DNA from: Hesseltinella vesiculosa
Taxonomy: Eukaryota > Mucoromycota > Mucoromycetes > Mucorales > Cunninghamellaceae
NCBI GenBank assembly: GCA_002104935.1
Contig: MCGT01000034.1
Span: 1-64,000, forward strand
Direction of reading: 5' to 3'
Length of the DNA: 64,000 bases
Shown in pieces: positions 33,701 through 45,276 of this stretch. Below the pieces are notes generated by a model. It worked only from the letters and a program-made list of their open reading frames with translations, made no database searches and was not told the DNA's origin. Positions within the stretch are counted from its first letter, which is position 1, and each line of letters begins with the position of its first letter. Position numbers and translations under genes: made by a program.

Positions 33701-34816
33701 GATGAAAGCAGTAAAAAAAAAGTAAAGAGGAAAGAAAAGGGGATTCAACGGTGGGAAACAAAAAATAACTTGGTCAAGGCGGCGATTTCTGTGGAGGCAC
33801 ATTGAAAAAAAAAGAAATCTTGTGTGACATTGAAGATCACGCACAATGAACACTGCTCTTTGTCAAGATGGATTGTTACTGGGGACATTTACCCCAAAGT
33901 TTTTTTTTCTTTCTTTTTTGCATACGCTTGCATTCTGAGGTTCGGCCCGGCACGCTGTCTCTTTCCAAATCGTTACAAAAAAATAAGCTTTACTTTCAGT
34001 AAGGGTATCGATAAAAAAAGAAAAATAACCAAGAAGCAGGAACAAAAGGCTGGGGGGGATTTCACTGGCCAAGGTTGCCCAAGGGGATGGTGAGTTTGTA
34101 GTTCCACCAACCATCTCCCTGGCTGAACGTTGCGTTGGAACTCGGTCGTACATCAATCCAGCGAGCATTCTGCAAATCAATCCAACAACGTCCCTGGCCC
34201 CAGTAGCATGTTGAGCAAAACAAGGCAAATAATAGCAACGTGCAATAAATGCTAAGCAACAACGTGAGTGTTTTTGTTTTATACACATGTCTTCGTTACC
34301 ATGGCTTTTGATGGAGGAAAAATGAGAGTAGAAACAAGATCACAAACACAGGAGGAGCATCAGGAAATGGTAGCAATAGCAATGGCACGAAATAGCGCAT
34401 ACAATACATATTGGGATCGTTCAAAAAAAAAAAAAAACTGCTAGTCGAAGAAGAAGAAAAAAAAAGCTGTTCCTCTTTTCATTGGCTCTTGGAATGTTCA
34501 ATCCAAAAAAAAAAAAAAAAAAAAAAAAAAGCCGGCGCGACCTCTCCATAATAGATTGAAATACTGTCGTGCATGGTGACGATGGCAAAATGACAGACAT
34601 GCAACGCATGTTTGAATAGGTACGGTTGGCGTTGACCTCACACATTTGAGAAGCGACAGGAGGAGAGCTTCTGATGACACTGTCAAACCAAAAGGACAGC
34701 AAACCAGCGTTTCTCACTCGCACCTGTTCCCCACACACGTATAAAAAGAGGATGCCCCTCGTCCACACCACTGTATTTTCTTCAAAAGCTCTCTGGTAGG
34801 ATCAAAGGCCAGATGC
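33701..34816. other. Intergenic region with A/T runs; one questionable secreted-like ORF
   Basis: Two long A runs (about 34422-34436 and 34504-34530) lie here. A minus-strand frame at 34062-34286 would encode a hydrophobic leader and a Trp/Cys-rich mature part, but it has no ATG in frame (it opens at a GTG) and I could not find a splice site that supplies one. Nothing else is seen. Confidence 0.4.
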
Positions 34817-35521
34817 TCAGTGGTCGGGCGAATTTATTGATTGTGTACAGGCTTTTCGATCCTGGCTCCCAGGGCATTCCTGTCGATTGCACACCTTACA
34901 AGTGCGCCGTCTTCTTTTCTTTGGTGGGATGTTGGAGGTGATATCGGGCGTGGATGCAGGAGGCCGAGCCGGGTAAACTGGTCTTGGGGCCACTGGTGGC
35001 GAGGCAGGAATGGCCACAGGCGGTCGACTCATGGCCAGCAAGTGACGCATGAGAGGGCCGAGGTCAACAGCAGCCTGTCCAGAACTGATGGTGATCAATG
35101 GTGCAATGATGGAAAAGGGGGCCTGAGATGGAGGCGAGATAGGATAGGCGGCAGGTGCAGGAGCAAGGCGCGGCATGGCTATAGTGGATGGCAACGAAGA
35201 CGAGCTGCCTTGGGGTTCCACGGGCAACAGGGATGTCATTTTCATGGTTTCCGATTTGATTTCGTCTGCGATCCATCCCAGTTTCTCAAGGTCATTTTCA
35301 TTTGACGATTCTTCAGTCACACGATGGATGATGGCGATCAATTGCTGCAGACTCTCGTGAATGTCCAAGAGCAAGTCCCCCTTTTGAGGGTCGCTGGCAG
35401 CCAGGCTGGGCTGATGAATACGATGATGCTCAGAGTCTTCAGTCCCATGGGGGGAAGTATCGCTGGCACTTGGGGGTTCTGTACGCGGCTTCTTTCCGTG
35501 TTTGTCTATCGTACGACGCAT
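34817..35521 (-). CDS. Protein with C-terminal CxxC-CxG-C zinc-knuckle-like motif (234 aa)
   Basis: A single-exon gene. Residues about 50-95 form a probable helical region (LLLDIHESLQQLIAIIHRV, then EKLGWIADEIKSETMKM). The middle is Pro/Ala/Ser-rich. The C-terminus has a basic block KKRRRR followed by TCKVCNRQECPGSQDRKAC, a Cys pattern C-x2-C-x4-C-x-G... -C. The same kind of short Cys motif after a basic block occurs in uncharacterised fungal proteins, some linked to transposons; this is from memory and needs a search. It may bind DNA or RNA. The gene is divergent from WRNIP1 with 147 bp between start codons. Confidence 0.65.
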   Translation of the reverse strand: MRRTIDKHGKKPRTEPPSASDTSPHGTEDSEHHRIHQPSLAASDPQKGDLLLDIHESLQQLIAIIHRVTEESSNENDLEKLGWIADEIKSETMKMTSLLPVEPQGSSSSLPSTIAMPRLAPAPAAYPISPPSQAPFSIIAPLITISSGQAAVDLGPLMRHLLAMSRPPVAIPASPPVAPRPVYPARPPASTPDITSNIPPKKRRRRTCKVCNRQECPGSQDRKACTQSINSPDH

Positions 35522-35668
35522 GACAATAGGATGTGTTGAGTTACCAAAAAGAAAGGGAAAGGAAAACGGGAAATTGAACAAATCATTGAAATTCCGAACA
35601 CAGAAAAGATGTGAAAAAAAAAAGTCTGGCCTGATTTTTTTCTTCTTTTTATTTTTAAAAAAAAAACG
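35522..35668. promoter_or_regulatory. Bidirectional promoter region, 147 bp
   Basis: The start codons of the minus-strand Cys-motif gene (35521) and the plus-strand WRNIP1 gene (35669) are 147 bp apart, so both promoters must share this stretch or overlap into the opposite gene. It holds A9 and A10 runs and a T/C-rich part on the plus strand just before 35669. Confidence 0.6.
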
Positions 35669-37820
35669 ATGAGTCCTGAACCACCTCATCAAGGTAATGC
35701 GTCACTATAAAAGCTACATGGAGTGAACCCTCCCTTTTTTTTTTTTTTACATAGTTACTTGTCCAATCTGTGGGAACCTGGTGGATGCAAGCAAGATCAA
35801 CACGCACTTGGACGCCAATTGTGCCATGGAACCTCTGGTTGACAATGTAAGTCATTCCGGGCAATGCTTTAGAGAATGCGCCTGGAAACAGGAAGGCTGA
35901 TCACCTTGCCCTTTTCTCTTTCCTGTATGGTGATTTAGATGCCTTTGGCCGGCCAATCCCCATTGGCGTCTGTATTCACACGATCTGTCAAATCTGACAA
36001 GGAACCCACAGCTCCCCTAAAGAACAGCCACGAGTCCCCCACTCTTATCAAAAGCACCGAGGTTGCTTCTATCTTCAAGAAAACAACGATAGCTTCGCCT
36101 GACGACGAAGCTGCCCGAAAGAGACGTACCTCCGTTGACCAGCCACTCCCCTCCACACCGACCGTCAAGCGCGCTCGCAAAGAAGCTCTCGCTGCAACCA
36201 TGCCGTTGGCTGCAAAAGGTATCCGTTCTATTCTAGAATGACCCACCCTGATCTTTCTTTCTTTTTCAGTACGACCTCAAACCTTGGACGGCTTTGTCGG
36301 GCAGGAAGAGCTGGTTGGCAAGAATGGCTTACTGCGCCGCTTGATCAAGGCTGATAAAATTCCATCCATGGTCTTATGGTAAATCGGCTTGAGAAAGAAT
36401 CAGGCAATGGAAGCTTACATTTATTTTGTGTTGCTACCAGGGGAGGTCCAGGCTGCGGAAAGACAAGCAAGTGCGAGCAAAAAAAGGAGGCGACGTTGTC
36501 TGATCTGTTCTCTTTTTCATTTTTAGCCCTTGCTCGCATTATCTCGAAAACAACACGATCTCGATTTGTGGAACTGAGTGCCACCAGCCACGGCGCAGCT
36601 GATGTGAAGAAAGCCTTTGATGAGGCGCGGGGCCATTTGTCATTGACCGGCCAGCCCACGATTATATTTATCGACGAGATCCATCGATTCACAAAGGTTC
36701 AGCAAGATCTGTTTTTACCGTATGTCGAACAAGGACAGATCACCCTGATTGGAGCCACCACCGAGAACCCGAGCTTCAAGGTCAACGGGGCGCTGCTCTC
36801 CAGGTGCCGTGTGTTTGTGCTGAAGCAGCTGACAATGGAAGAAATCACAAGTATCCTCGGCAACGCCTTGACGCGATGGCGGCAGTTAGACAGCGAGCCT
36901 CCTTCTGAAGACACCCCCATCTCCGACAGTGAAAAAGAAGCCTTGGCTTTCCTGGCCAATTTCAGCGATGGCGATGGCAAGCGGCATGGACGAGCACAGG
37001 CGCGAGCTGACCTTCTTTTTTTTTTTTTTGTTGTCTTGCACCACCACCAGCACGTAGCGCATTGAACACCTTGGAAATAGCACTGAATGCCCTGGATACC
37101 AAAGAAGACGCTTTGTCAAAGGACGCGGTAAAAAGTAAGCAGAGGTGTGAAAAAGTGGACAGGCGACTGACATACCGCTGTAGATGCCTTTCAGAAATCA
37201 CACCTGCTCTATGATAGAAATGGAGAGGAACATTACAATATCATCAGTGCCATGCACAAGAGTATCCGTGGCAGGTAAGCTAGCACAAACCACAGCGCTG
37301 CGCAAACTCACCTAGTATTGTCAGTGATGCCGATGCTGCGCTGTACTGGTTGGGCCGAATGTTTGAAGCTGGTGAAGATCCTCTGTATATTGCTCGACGC
37401 CTCGTGCGATGTGCAAGCGAGGTGGGCCCACACATTGGCAAACAAGAAAATGTCACTCACATTTATTGGTAGGACATTGGCCTTGCAGATAATCACGCGT
37501 TACCGTTGGCTGTGGCAGCATACACAGCCTGTGAAAAAATTGGATACCCCGAATGCAATGTGATTCTTGCTCAAGCCGTCGTCTACTTGGCTGAGGCCAA
37601 GAAAAGTGTGCGCGTGTACAAGGCGTATGGTCGAGTCCGAGAACTGATCGCCAATGCGCCGGCCTATCCTGTGCCGTTGCATATCCGCAATGCACCTACC
37701 AAGCTCATGTCCAACCTCGGCTATGGCCAAGGCTATAAATACAATCCTGATTTTGATGGCCCCATTGACCAAACGTACCTACCCGAGCCTCTGCTGGACA
37801 AGAAATTTCTGGACCCTTGA
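35669..37820 (+). CDS. MGS1: WRNIP1/Mgs1-type AAA+ ATPase of replication-fork maintenance
   Basis: A RarA/Mgs1/WRNIP1 family protein acting at stalled forks with PCNA and polymerases. Ten exons: 35669-35693, 35755-35846, 35939-36219, 36270-36377, a 26-nt exon 36443-36468, 36527-36976, 37051-37134, 37184-37274, 37325-37421, 37473-37820; 533 aa. A UBZ4-type ubiquitin-binding zinc finger lies at residues about 10-33 (CPICG...THLDANC). After a disordered linker the AAA core has Walker [10 protein letters not shown] split by an intron, Walker B IIFIDEIH and sensor 1 GATTENPS. The RarA C-terminal region ([41 protein letters not shown]) is complete. Introns 36469-36526 (CAA/GCAAGT) and 36977-37050 (ATG/GCAAGC) use GC donors; only these give the conserved KTTLARI and [11 protein letters not shown] joins. 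AATAAA overlaps the stop at 37820. Confidence 0.95.
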
Positions 37821-37825
37821 ATAAA
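37820..37825 (+). terminator. Poly(A) signal of WRNIP1/MGS1
   Basis: AATAAA begins at the last base of the TGA stop codon. The convergent Med11-like gene ends at 37908. Confidence 0.45.
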
Positions 37826-37907
37826 TGCATGGTGGGCTAATTCTTTATTTTGCATACTGGAAGACGAGGGTGGCAGATGTAAAGATGAGAGCGAGAGTCA
37901 AAAGGGC

Positions 37908-38415
37908 TTAGTTGGGGTTGATTTGCGCAGACTGTTGGACAGCAGTCAGACGTTGCTGTATTAGCTGCAGAGCGTTGATCCAGATTTCCAATTCTCGTTG
38001 CTCGCCAGCAACTGAGACTCGGTAGGGAATCGTTTTGGTGGTGCATGGTAAACTGGCTGTTTGAGTCAGAAAATGGGTATGTTGCCGAACAGAGAGTTGA
38101 ATGTCCTGGTCAGAAAAAGAAAAGTGTCAGCAGCATTGATCTTTCACAAGAGAAACTTGCATTGATTAACGAAAAGTAGCGCGTGGCAAGATCTCGAAAT
38201 TCCGTCGTGCGTTCATGGACGGCCAGATCAGCATCTTCGTCACTGGGCCCATCATCGGCTAGCAAGGCCAAAGCATGTCCAGCTGTTTCCACCAGCGAAA
38301 CCAGTTTCTAACAAAGACAATGTCAATATGATTATTGTTTACAGCGCCAAAGACTTACTTTTTCAGTTATGTGTAGATCTTGGATCCTTGATACACTTTC
38401 GTCTGATTCGCTCAT
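37908..38415 (-). CDS. MED11: Probable Mediator subunit Med11
   Basis: 133 aa from three exons: 38359-38415, 38161-38307, 37908-38105. The intron 38106-38160 has a GC donor (AAT/GCAAGT) needed to keep the helix frame across LINDIQLSVRQ. The protein is almost all helical. A short start (IQDLHITEKKLVSLVETAGHALALL), an acidic spacer, then FRDLATRYFSLINDIQLSVRQHTHFL and a C-terminal VAGEQRELEIWINALQLIQQRL resemble fungal Med11, a head-module subunit that pairs with Med22 by a four-helix bundle. The match is by pattern, not alignment; another small helical-bundle protein is possible. The gene is divergent from the Sec7 gene (248 bp) and convergent on MGS1 (87 bp). Confidence 0.6.
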
Positions 38416-38663
38416 GTCTACAGGCAGGAAAGAAAAAAAAGGAGAAAATGGCGTTGGTGATCCTTTTTTTTTTCACCTGCTTTTTTTGCCTGAAAAATAG
38501 AAAAAAGCCCGACAAGTGGTTTTTTTTTATTTTCACAAAGTTTGTGCCTCTTCCTTCTTGGAATTAATTCATCGTGGTTGGGTCATCCACTCATTGCTTT
38601 TGATATTTATTGACTCATCTTATGTATTAAGAGATACATTCCATTGTCTCTATAGAAATAACT

Positions 38664-41166
38664 ATGGCTGGTCCAGGTCCCGAAGCAAACACGGAAACGA
38701 ACGAGTCGTCTTTTTCTACTCAACTTGCACAATACGACTTTAAAGATGATGCCATCGACACAGCGCTCAGGTAATTAGGAAAAGACGACAAATAGATGAT
38801 GGTCAAGTGAATTCACCCATGTTGTTTTCTATGCATGGATGGATCCTTTCTTGGGGGGCTCATTTTAGAAAACTGTTGGCCAAGGTGTCTTTACCAAAAG
38901 AGGCACAACAAATTGACCGTGCCATGGAAGATTTTGCCAAACACTATCACGCTTGCAATCCAAGGCTGGCAGATGGCCCTGGTAAAATCTCCAAGAAAAA
39001 GCTAGGAGGGGCCTTTTTTGATGGTTTCTTTTTTTACTGCCATTTTTAGACCCTATTTATGCTGTTGCTTTCTCTATTCTCTTACTGCATACCGACGCTC
39101 ACAACAAGAATGTCAAACGGAAAATGACAAAGGATACCTTCATTATGCGTACGCGGGTCATTGAAGGCGGTGAAACAGTGGCCAGTGAAATCTTGGATGT
39201 AAGTCTCTTTCAAAAGGGTCGCCCTGGTTCTCATTTCTTGTGTCCAAGGTCATGTATGACAACATTGTGGCCTCGGAATTCACCCGCTTTGACCAAGACC
39301 TCCCTACCCACCAAGACAAGAGTTTGTCTTGGTTTAAAAAGGTAACGGTGAAGGAGAATGGCAAGGAAAACTCAACGGTTTATTTTGTTCGATGGATAGA
39401 CCCCTGAAGATTTTTTGCAAGACCTCTACCCGCGTTTGGACAAGCTGATGGCAGCCACCAACCCATATACCTTTAAGCTGACGGCCAAGCACTCTGTCCT
39501 ACCATTGACAACGATCCATGCATGCATTGATTCAGCCATGCCACTGGCCCTGGCAGGCGTGCGAACGCGCCAGCAAGACGCCTCGTCTGCCTCCTCAGCC
39601 TATTCTACTCGCGTCTACAAGGCTGGCATTCTCGACCGCAAATATGACCTGGGCCTCGGTGGCAAGCGCACCACCACACGAAGCTGGCGACCTTGTGGCA
39701 TCATCTTGAACGGCAGCCAGCTCATGTTCTTTGGCGATCTCGGCACGTTCCAAACCTGGCTGGACGACTCGTACCAGCAGCGACTGCAGGCGCTCGACCT
39801 CTCCGACCCGACCAAGGACGACGACGGCGATTTCGAAGGCTCCCAAGGCTCCCGCCTCTCCCATCCCACCACGCCCGACTCGTTAGTTTCTACCTTGTCC
39901 TCACCCACCTCGCCACAGCCGCCGCCAGTGGCTGTGTCCCAGTTTCCCAGCGGATCCACCTCGTCGTCGTCGCTCGTCAGCCCGACCACCAGCAGCATTG
40001 CTCCCTCCACCACCGTCACGCTCTCCTCTTCCACCTCTCTGACCACATCGTCGCCGGCCATGTCCATGTCGTCGCCACCCTCCTCCCTGCAGCTTCGCCC
40101 GGTGCAGATCGTCTCCTTGCAGGATGCCATATGCCTGTACGACGAAAGTTACCAGAAATACCCACACGTGTTCCGCCTCATGACCAGCGACGGTCAGCAA
40201 TTCCTGCTGCACGGTGAGTCGATGGAGCAAGTAGACGATTGGGTGCAGAAGATCAACTACGTAGCTGCGGTCAAAACCACGGGTGTGCGATTCTCCCGGC
40301 CCAGTCAATGGCAGCCCAAACGCGAGGCCAAGGCCAAAGCCAAGATCCTCGCCCTGTCCGAGGCCTGGATGGAGGTCCAGCGCCGCCTCGACAAGGAAAA
40401 CCAGCTCCGGCACCAACTCCTAGTCCAGCTCCCCCTTCAGAAAGCCACCAAGGACCGCATCATGCAGTTTGCCGAGCACGTCGGCCAACGTCTGACTCGC
40501 CTACAGATCCGCGTCCGTCGATTCGAATGCTACCGAGAAATCATCGAGCGCGAGCTGGTTGTTTATCATCAACAGCTGCAACACCCACAACACCCATCTG
40601 CATCGGCCTCCGCCACGCCGTCCCACTCGCGCCTGCTCCCTCAGCGTTACCACCCCGTGCGCAAATTCTCTGCACCTTTACCTTTCTATGCCAACCTGCA
40701 TCCCATGGCTCTGGCCTCCTCCACCGACCCTGTCTCATCCTCGTCGCCCTCTTCGCCGGCTAGCCCAAGTCAAGACACCGATCCAGCCTCTTCGACCGAT
40801 GACAACCCTTCTCCCTCCATTCCAGATCGCAGCTCCAGCCTGATGGTCGGCCCCTTTCCGTTCACGCCCTCCACCTCCTCGTCCACCCCCCCGTCCTCCC
40901 ACAACAGCTCCATGCCTGCACAGGAATCCGCCCCGCCCAAGAGAGACGAGGACGAAGGGTTTATCATTGTGACGCCCCGGATCTTGGAAATCCAACGCCG
41001 CCGCCGAAGCCAAAGCAATCCAGACTCACCAAAATCCCCTGCCGGTTCACTCCTTCAAGATGACAACGACGACGACGACGACGGCGACGATATCAACTAC
41101 CCGCTCCTCTTGCCAAACAAACAGCGACTCCATTCTGAATCTGCTACCGCCGATGACGATAGGTAG
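38664..41166 (+). CDS. Arf guanine-nucleotide exchange factor, Sec7 (N-terminally short) plus PH
   Basis: 742 aa from five exons: 38664-38770, 38869-38981, 39050-39198, 39249-39341, 39400-41166. Only the catalytic half of Sec7 is present: YDFKDDAIDTALRKLLAKV, motif 1 SLPKEAQQIDR with the glutamic finger, and motif 2 YAVAFSILLLHTDAHNKNVKRKMT. The first half of Sec7 is missing, since the ATG lies about 12 residues before this point and Med11 starts 248 bp upstream. A PH domain follows (VYKAGILDRKYDL... to WVQKINYVAAVK), split by a Ser/Thr/Pro-rich insertion of about 110 residues, then a coiled coil (LSEAWMEVQRRLDKENQLR...) and a disordered acidic tail. The architecture fits the fungal Yel1/Syt1-like group of Arf exchange factors. 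A paralog lies at 57294-61121. Confidence 0.88.
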
Positions 41167-42740
41167 ATTAGATGCGCGTCTCTCTATTTTATATGTTTTA
41201 TTTTAATAGACGCCTAAGGGTATGTTGAAAATAAATGAGTGGACCTTCCTTGCTTTTTTTTCCCGACGTACCGGTCATGCTGGATGACAAAGCGTGTTGG
41301 ATCAAGTCAAGGCTTAGAACAGATAAGCTTGCAGCCATTGTACCTCCACCCGATTTTGACGTGGCAGTTTTGTCGATGGTCTGACTTGGCCTGATCACAT
41401 TGAGACCGTCGGTGCACCAGCCAATCCATGCCCGATAAATTGAGAGCTAGCCCAAAAAAAAAAAAAACAAAAAGGCCGATCTTGCCCTTGGGTTTTCAGC
41501 AAGATAATCAAAACCTCTCGAGTTGGTTTTTGCTGAACTGGTCACAGGCTCCATAGGAGCAATCGGGTTTTTTTGTCGTCTTTTCTTTTCTTTCGCTCCA
41601 TTTTGCATGGAATGGGTATCCATGGATGTCTTGTGTGTGTGGGGTACGTCAAGGAGGCGAGAGCAAAAAAAAGTAGTTGATCATGATTGCCTTTTTTAGG
41701 CAATCTGACAAAAAGCCTCGAGGACAAACAACCCGCCATCTTGACAGCGGCGTGGGAAACCGTCTGAGGAAGAGCGGGTCCCGCTTCCATTGTGTTTGCT
41801 TAAAACAAGGTTACATCATTGGAGCCAAGTGCTCTTTTTTTTTTATCATGTTGGTCCCCTCTTTACATGGCCCTTGCCGGTGCACATAAAAAACCTGGAA
41901 AATCTGGCGCCAGTCGTGATGAAACCTTAAATTTTCTACCCAATGCTTTCAGATTTCAAACAAGCGGGCCTTGCGATTAGTTTTTGTCTTAGCTTGGGGT
42001 GGTTTCCCTCCTCTGTTTGGTAAACCCATGGGTCGAAAATCCCGTCCAAGCGGCGCTTCTTACCGGTTGGACACACCAATGGGAGGATAAATTTGGTGGT
42101 ATCATTAGAAATAAAAAAGAATTCAGTGTCAGCCAGTCAATCATCATCTGGTCATCATGGAGTTTTATACCAAAAGAGGCGATTCTCACGCCGCCCGACT
42201 TGGTGGATTTGTCAGGTTTGGTACGCATTCAGAACCACTCTATCCTTACCTTGCCATGGCACCCTTTTTTGGCACAGCTGGCGGCTCCATTTTATGCAAT
42301 GTGTGAGGGAAAAAAAGAAAAAAAAAAGGTTGAGGCCCTGCAAACTCTAAGCGGGTGCCTTTTTTAATTTTTTTACGACTTGCTCCAAGCGAGGCGCTCT
42401 TCTTTAGTTTTATCGAGAACAAGCAGCCAGTTTGCTATTTTCTTTTTTTTTTTTTTTTTTTCATCTTTTTGAAAAAGATAGTCGTTTATCTTTTGGACGA
42501 CATTGGCTGTGAAAATTTTTTTTTCTCGGTGTCTTCAAGGTTCACTGGTCTGAGGATAGTGGTGACAAATATGTTCAGAGGTTCACATCGGGGCTTGCAA
42601 GACTTGCCTCTTTTATTGGAGCCCGCCTTTTTCTGTGCTGTGGTTTCTGGAAGATATTTAAAGCGCAAAGAATTTTCTTTTTTTCTCCCCTTCTTTTTCA
42701 ATTTTTTATCTTGTAAATTTATTATACTCTTTTGTAAACC
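41167..42740. other. Intergenic region (1.57 kb), no supported gene
   Basis: Short ORFs lack domains. T-rich stretches (T19 near 42440-42460, T9 near 42520) approach the amine oxidase start; the last part ending TTTGTAAACC ATGG is its leader. I see nothing else. Confidence 0.5.
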
Positions 42741-45040
42741 ATGGCTGCTGTTAAAGAAATGAAGACCGTCACTGCCTCAAGTCAAGTGCATCCTTTTGAT
42801 CAACTCTCCAGTGAAGAAATGATCATGGTCAGCCAGGTGACCCGTCAAGCCAAGCCCGCTATGGACATCATCTTCAACACCATCACTCTCAAGGAGCCCA
42901 ACAAGCAAGAGATGCTCTCCTTCTTGGGTTGGGATACCTCCAAGCCCCGCGTCTCTCGCATTGAACGTGAAGCCTTGGTTGTCGCTCTGGAACGTCCCTC
43001 CATGAAGTGTTACGAAGGTATCGTTTCTTTGGATCAAGAAAAATTGACCTCGTGGGTCCATGTGCCCGACGTCCAACCCATCTTGACTATGGATGAAATG
43101 CTTGAAGTTGAACAGTTGGTTTTGAAGGATGAGAAGGTGATTGCTGAATGCCGGGAATTGGGCATCACCGACATGTCGTCTGTCTTCAACGATCCCTGGG
43201 CTATGTAAGTTCACCAACCGGTCCCCTGTTCATGGACTGATGTCTTTTTTTTTTTTTTCAGTGCTCGTCATGTCAGCTACCCTGGTCGTGGTCGCCGTTT
43301 GATGCAAGCTTTGATGTACATGCGTACTTGTGAAGATGACAACCAATATGTCCATCCTCTGGACTTTGTGCCCATCATCGGTAATTCCCAAAAAAAAACC
43401 ATCCCCCCGGAATTCAAATCCCGCTGACTTTTTTTTTCCATTTCACCCCAGATCTCGGCATGATGAAGGTCATTGATATTGAATACATCAAGCCCAAGAA
43501 CAGCAAGTTTGCTCGTCCTACCATCCCCATGCAACAGCACAACTTCTTGCCTGAATTCGTCGGCGAAGAAAACTACCGCAAGGATGTCAAGCCCATCATC
43601 GTGCAACAACCCCAAGGTGTGTCTTTCTCCGTCAAGGGTAACGAAATCGACTGGCAAAAGTGGAACATGCGCATCTCCATGAACTACCGTGAAGGTCTGG
43701 TCATCCACAACGTCAGCTACCAAGACGGTGCCGAAAAGCGTCCTTTGTTCTACCGTCTCTCCTTGAGTGAAATGGTTGTGCCTTATGCTGATCGTGACCC
43801 CATCCATGCCCGCAAGCACGCCTTTGATGTCGGTGAATACGGTAAGAGTCTAAAAAGAAAATACATGGAGATCATCCCCCTCACCTTTTTTTTTTTCTCC
43901 CCAGGTCTCGGTCTGTGCACCAACAGCTTGGCTTTGGGCTGTGACTGTCTTGGCTCCATCTACTACTTTGATGCTGTCTTCAACGACCACAACGGTCAGC
44001 CCTACACCGTACCCAACGCCGTTTGTCTCCACGAAGAAGACCATGGCATTTTGTTCAAGCACACCGACTACCGCAACGGCCGTGCTCACACCGTCCGTGG
44101 CCGTCGTTTGGTCATCAGTCACATCGTCACCGGTAAAACCTCCCTGTCAAAAAAAAAGTGAGAGACAGAAGACTCAATTTTTTTTTTCATTCTAGTTGCC
44201 AACTACGATTACGGCTTGTACTACTACTTTTACCAAGATGGTACCTTTGAATATGAAGTCAAGGCCACTGGTGAATTGAATACCCACGTGCTCGCCGAAG
44301 ACGAAACCCCTGAAGGCTATGGTACCTTGGTCGCTCCTCAAGTCAACGCCCAATACCATCAACACATCTTCACCATGCGTATTGATCCCATGATCGATGG
44401 TTTCAACAACACCGTCGGCCAAGTCGACGTCAAGCGCGTGCCTTACCCCACCGGCCACCCCATGAACATGATGGGTAACGCCTTCACCGCCCAAACCACC
44501 ATGTTCCGCGACACCCACGAAGCCCAGGCCATCCCCTCCTACGAAACCTCCCGTGTCTGGAAGATCTTCAACGAAAACAACATCCATCCCGTCACCAAGG
44601 GCCCCGTCGCTTACAAGGTCACCTCCGACTGCCAAGTGCCTCTCTACGCCCAAGACGACTCCGTCGTCGGCCAACGTGCTGGTTTCGCCAAGAAGACCAT
44701 CTGGGTCACCCCCTACAACGAAAACCAAATGTTCGCCGGTGGTTTCTACTGCAACCAATCTTCTGGTGAAGACAACCTCGAAAGCTGGATGAAGGAAAAG
44801 AAGAGTGTGTCCAACACTGACGTCGTCTTATGGGTGACTTTTGGCATGACCCATTTGCCCCGTGTTGAAGAAGCGCCTATCATGAACTGTGAAGTGTTGA
44901 CTGGTGTGCGTATGCAACCATGCAATTTCTTCTTGCGCAACCCCGCCATTGATGTCCCTCCCACCAACAAGAAGATCAACCACTCTGTCGACGCCAAGAT
45001 TGCTCCCAAGGAAGCCGGCTGCTGCTCCACTAAGTTGTAA
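42741..45040 (+). CDS. Copper amine oxidase (primary amine oxidase)
   Basis: The enzyme oxidises primary amines to aldehydes, ammonia and hydrogen peroxide, letting fungi use amines as nitrogen source, usually in peroxisomes. 681 aa from five exons: 42741-43204, 43262-43380, 43452-43841, 43905-44132, 44196-45040. The topaquinone motif is VANYDYGLYY (about residue 402), whose first Tyr is the modified one, and the catalytic-base Asp is probably in IYYFDAVFNDHNG. Copper-ligand His residues fit NAQYHQHIF and LPRVEEAP-region MTHLP. The N2/N3 domains (HPFDQLSSEEM, DVQPILTMDEM) are complete. The C-terminus ends CCSTKL; TKL is a weak match to a type 1 peroxisomal signal (SKL). Codon use is strongly C-ending, suggesting high expression. 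A poly(A) signal lies at 45085. Confidence 0.96.
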
Positions 45041-45084
45041 ATTAATCCCTGTCCATAAACCCTTTTCTCTCTGCATATCCATCA

Positions 45085-45090
45085 AATAAA
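45085..45090 (+). terminator. Poly(A) signal of the amine oxidase gene
   Basis: AATAAA lies 45 bases after the stop codon. Confidence 0.45.
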
Positions 45091-45276
45091 CACCTTTTTG
45101 TATTCTACCCAAACCCCATCCTGTTCAATGGAAAGTGAAATCCAACTGCTTTTTCAAGGAGCCTGAATAATCAGTAAAAAAAAAGGTAAAAGGTTTGGCA
45201 CAAGAGGCAGCCTATTTGAATGGCCGACCGCGCCAGCGATATCATGGCAGAGATCAACTTGCTGGGGGGGGGTATT

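Noticed and set aside
34062..34286. Small secreted Trp/Cys-rich protein on the minus strand
   Set aside because: The frame opens at GTG with a stop just upstream, and no splice site was found that supplies an ATG; too weak to call.
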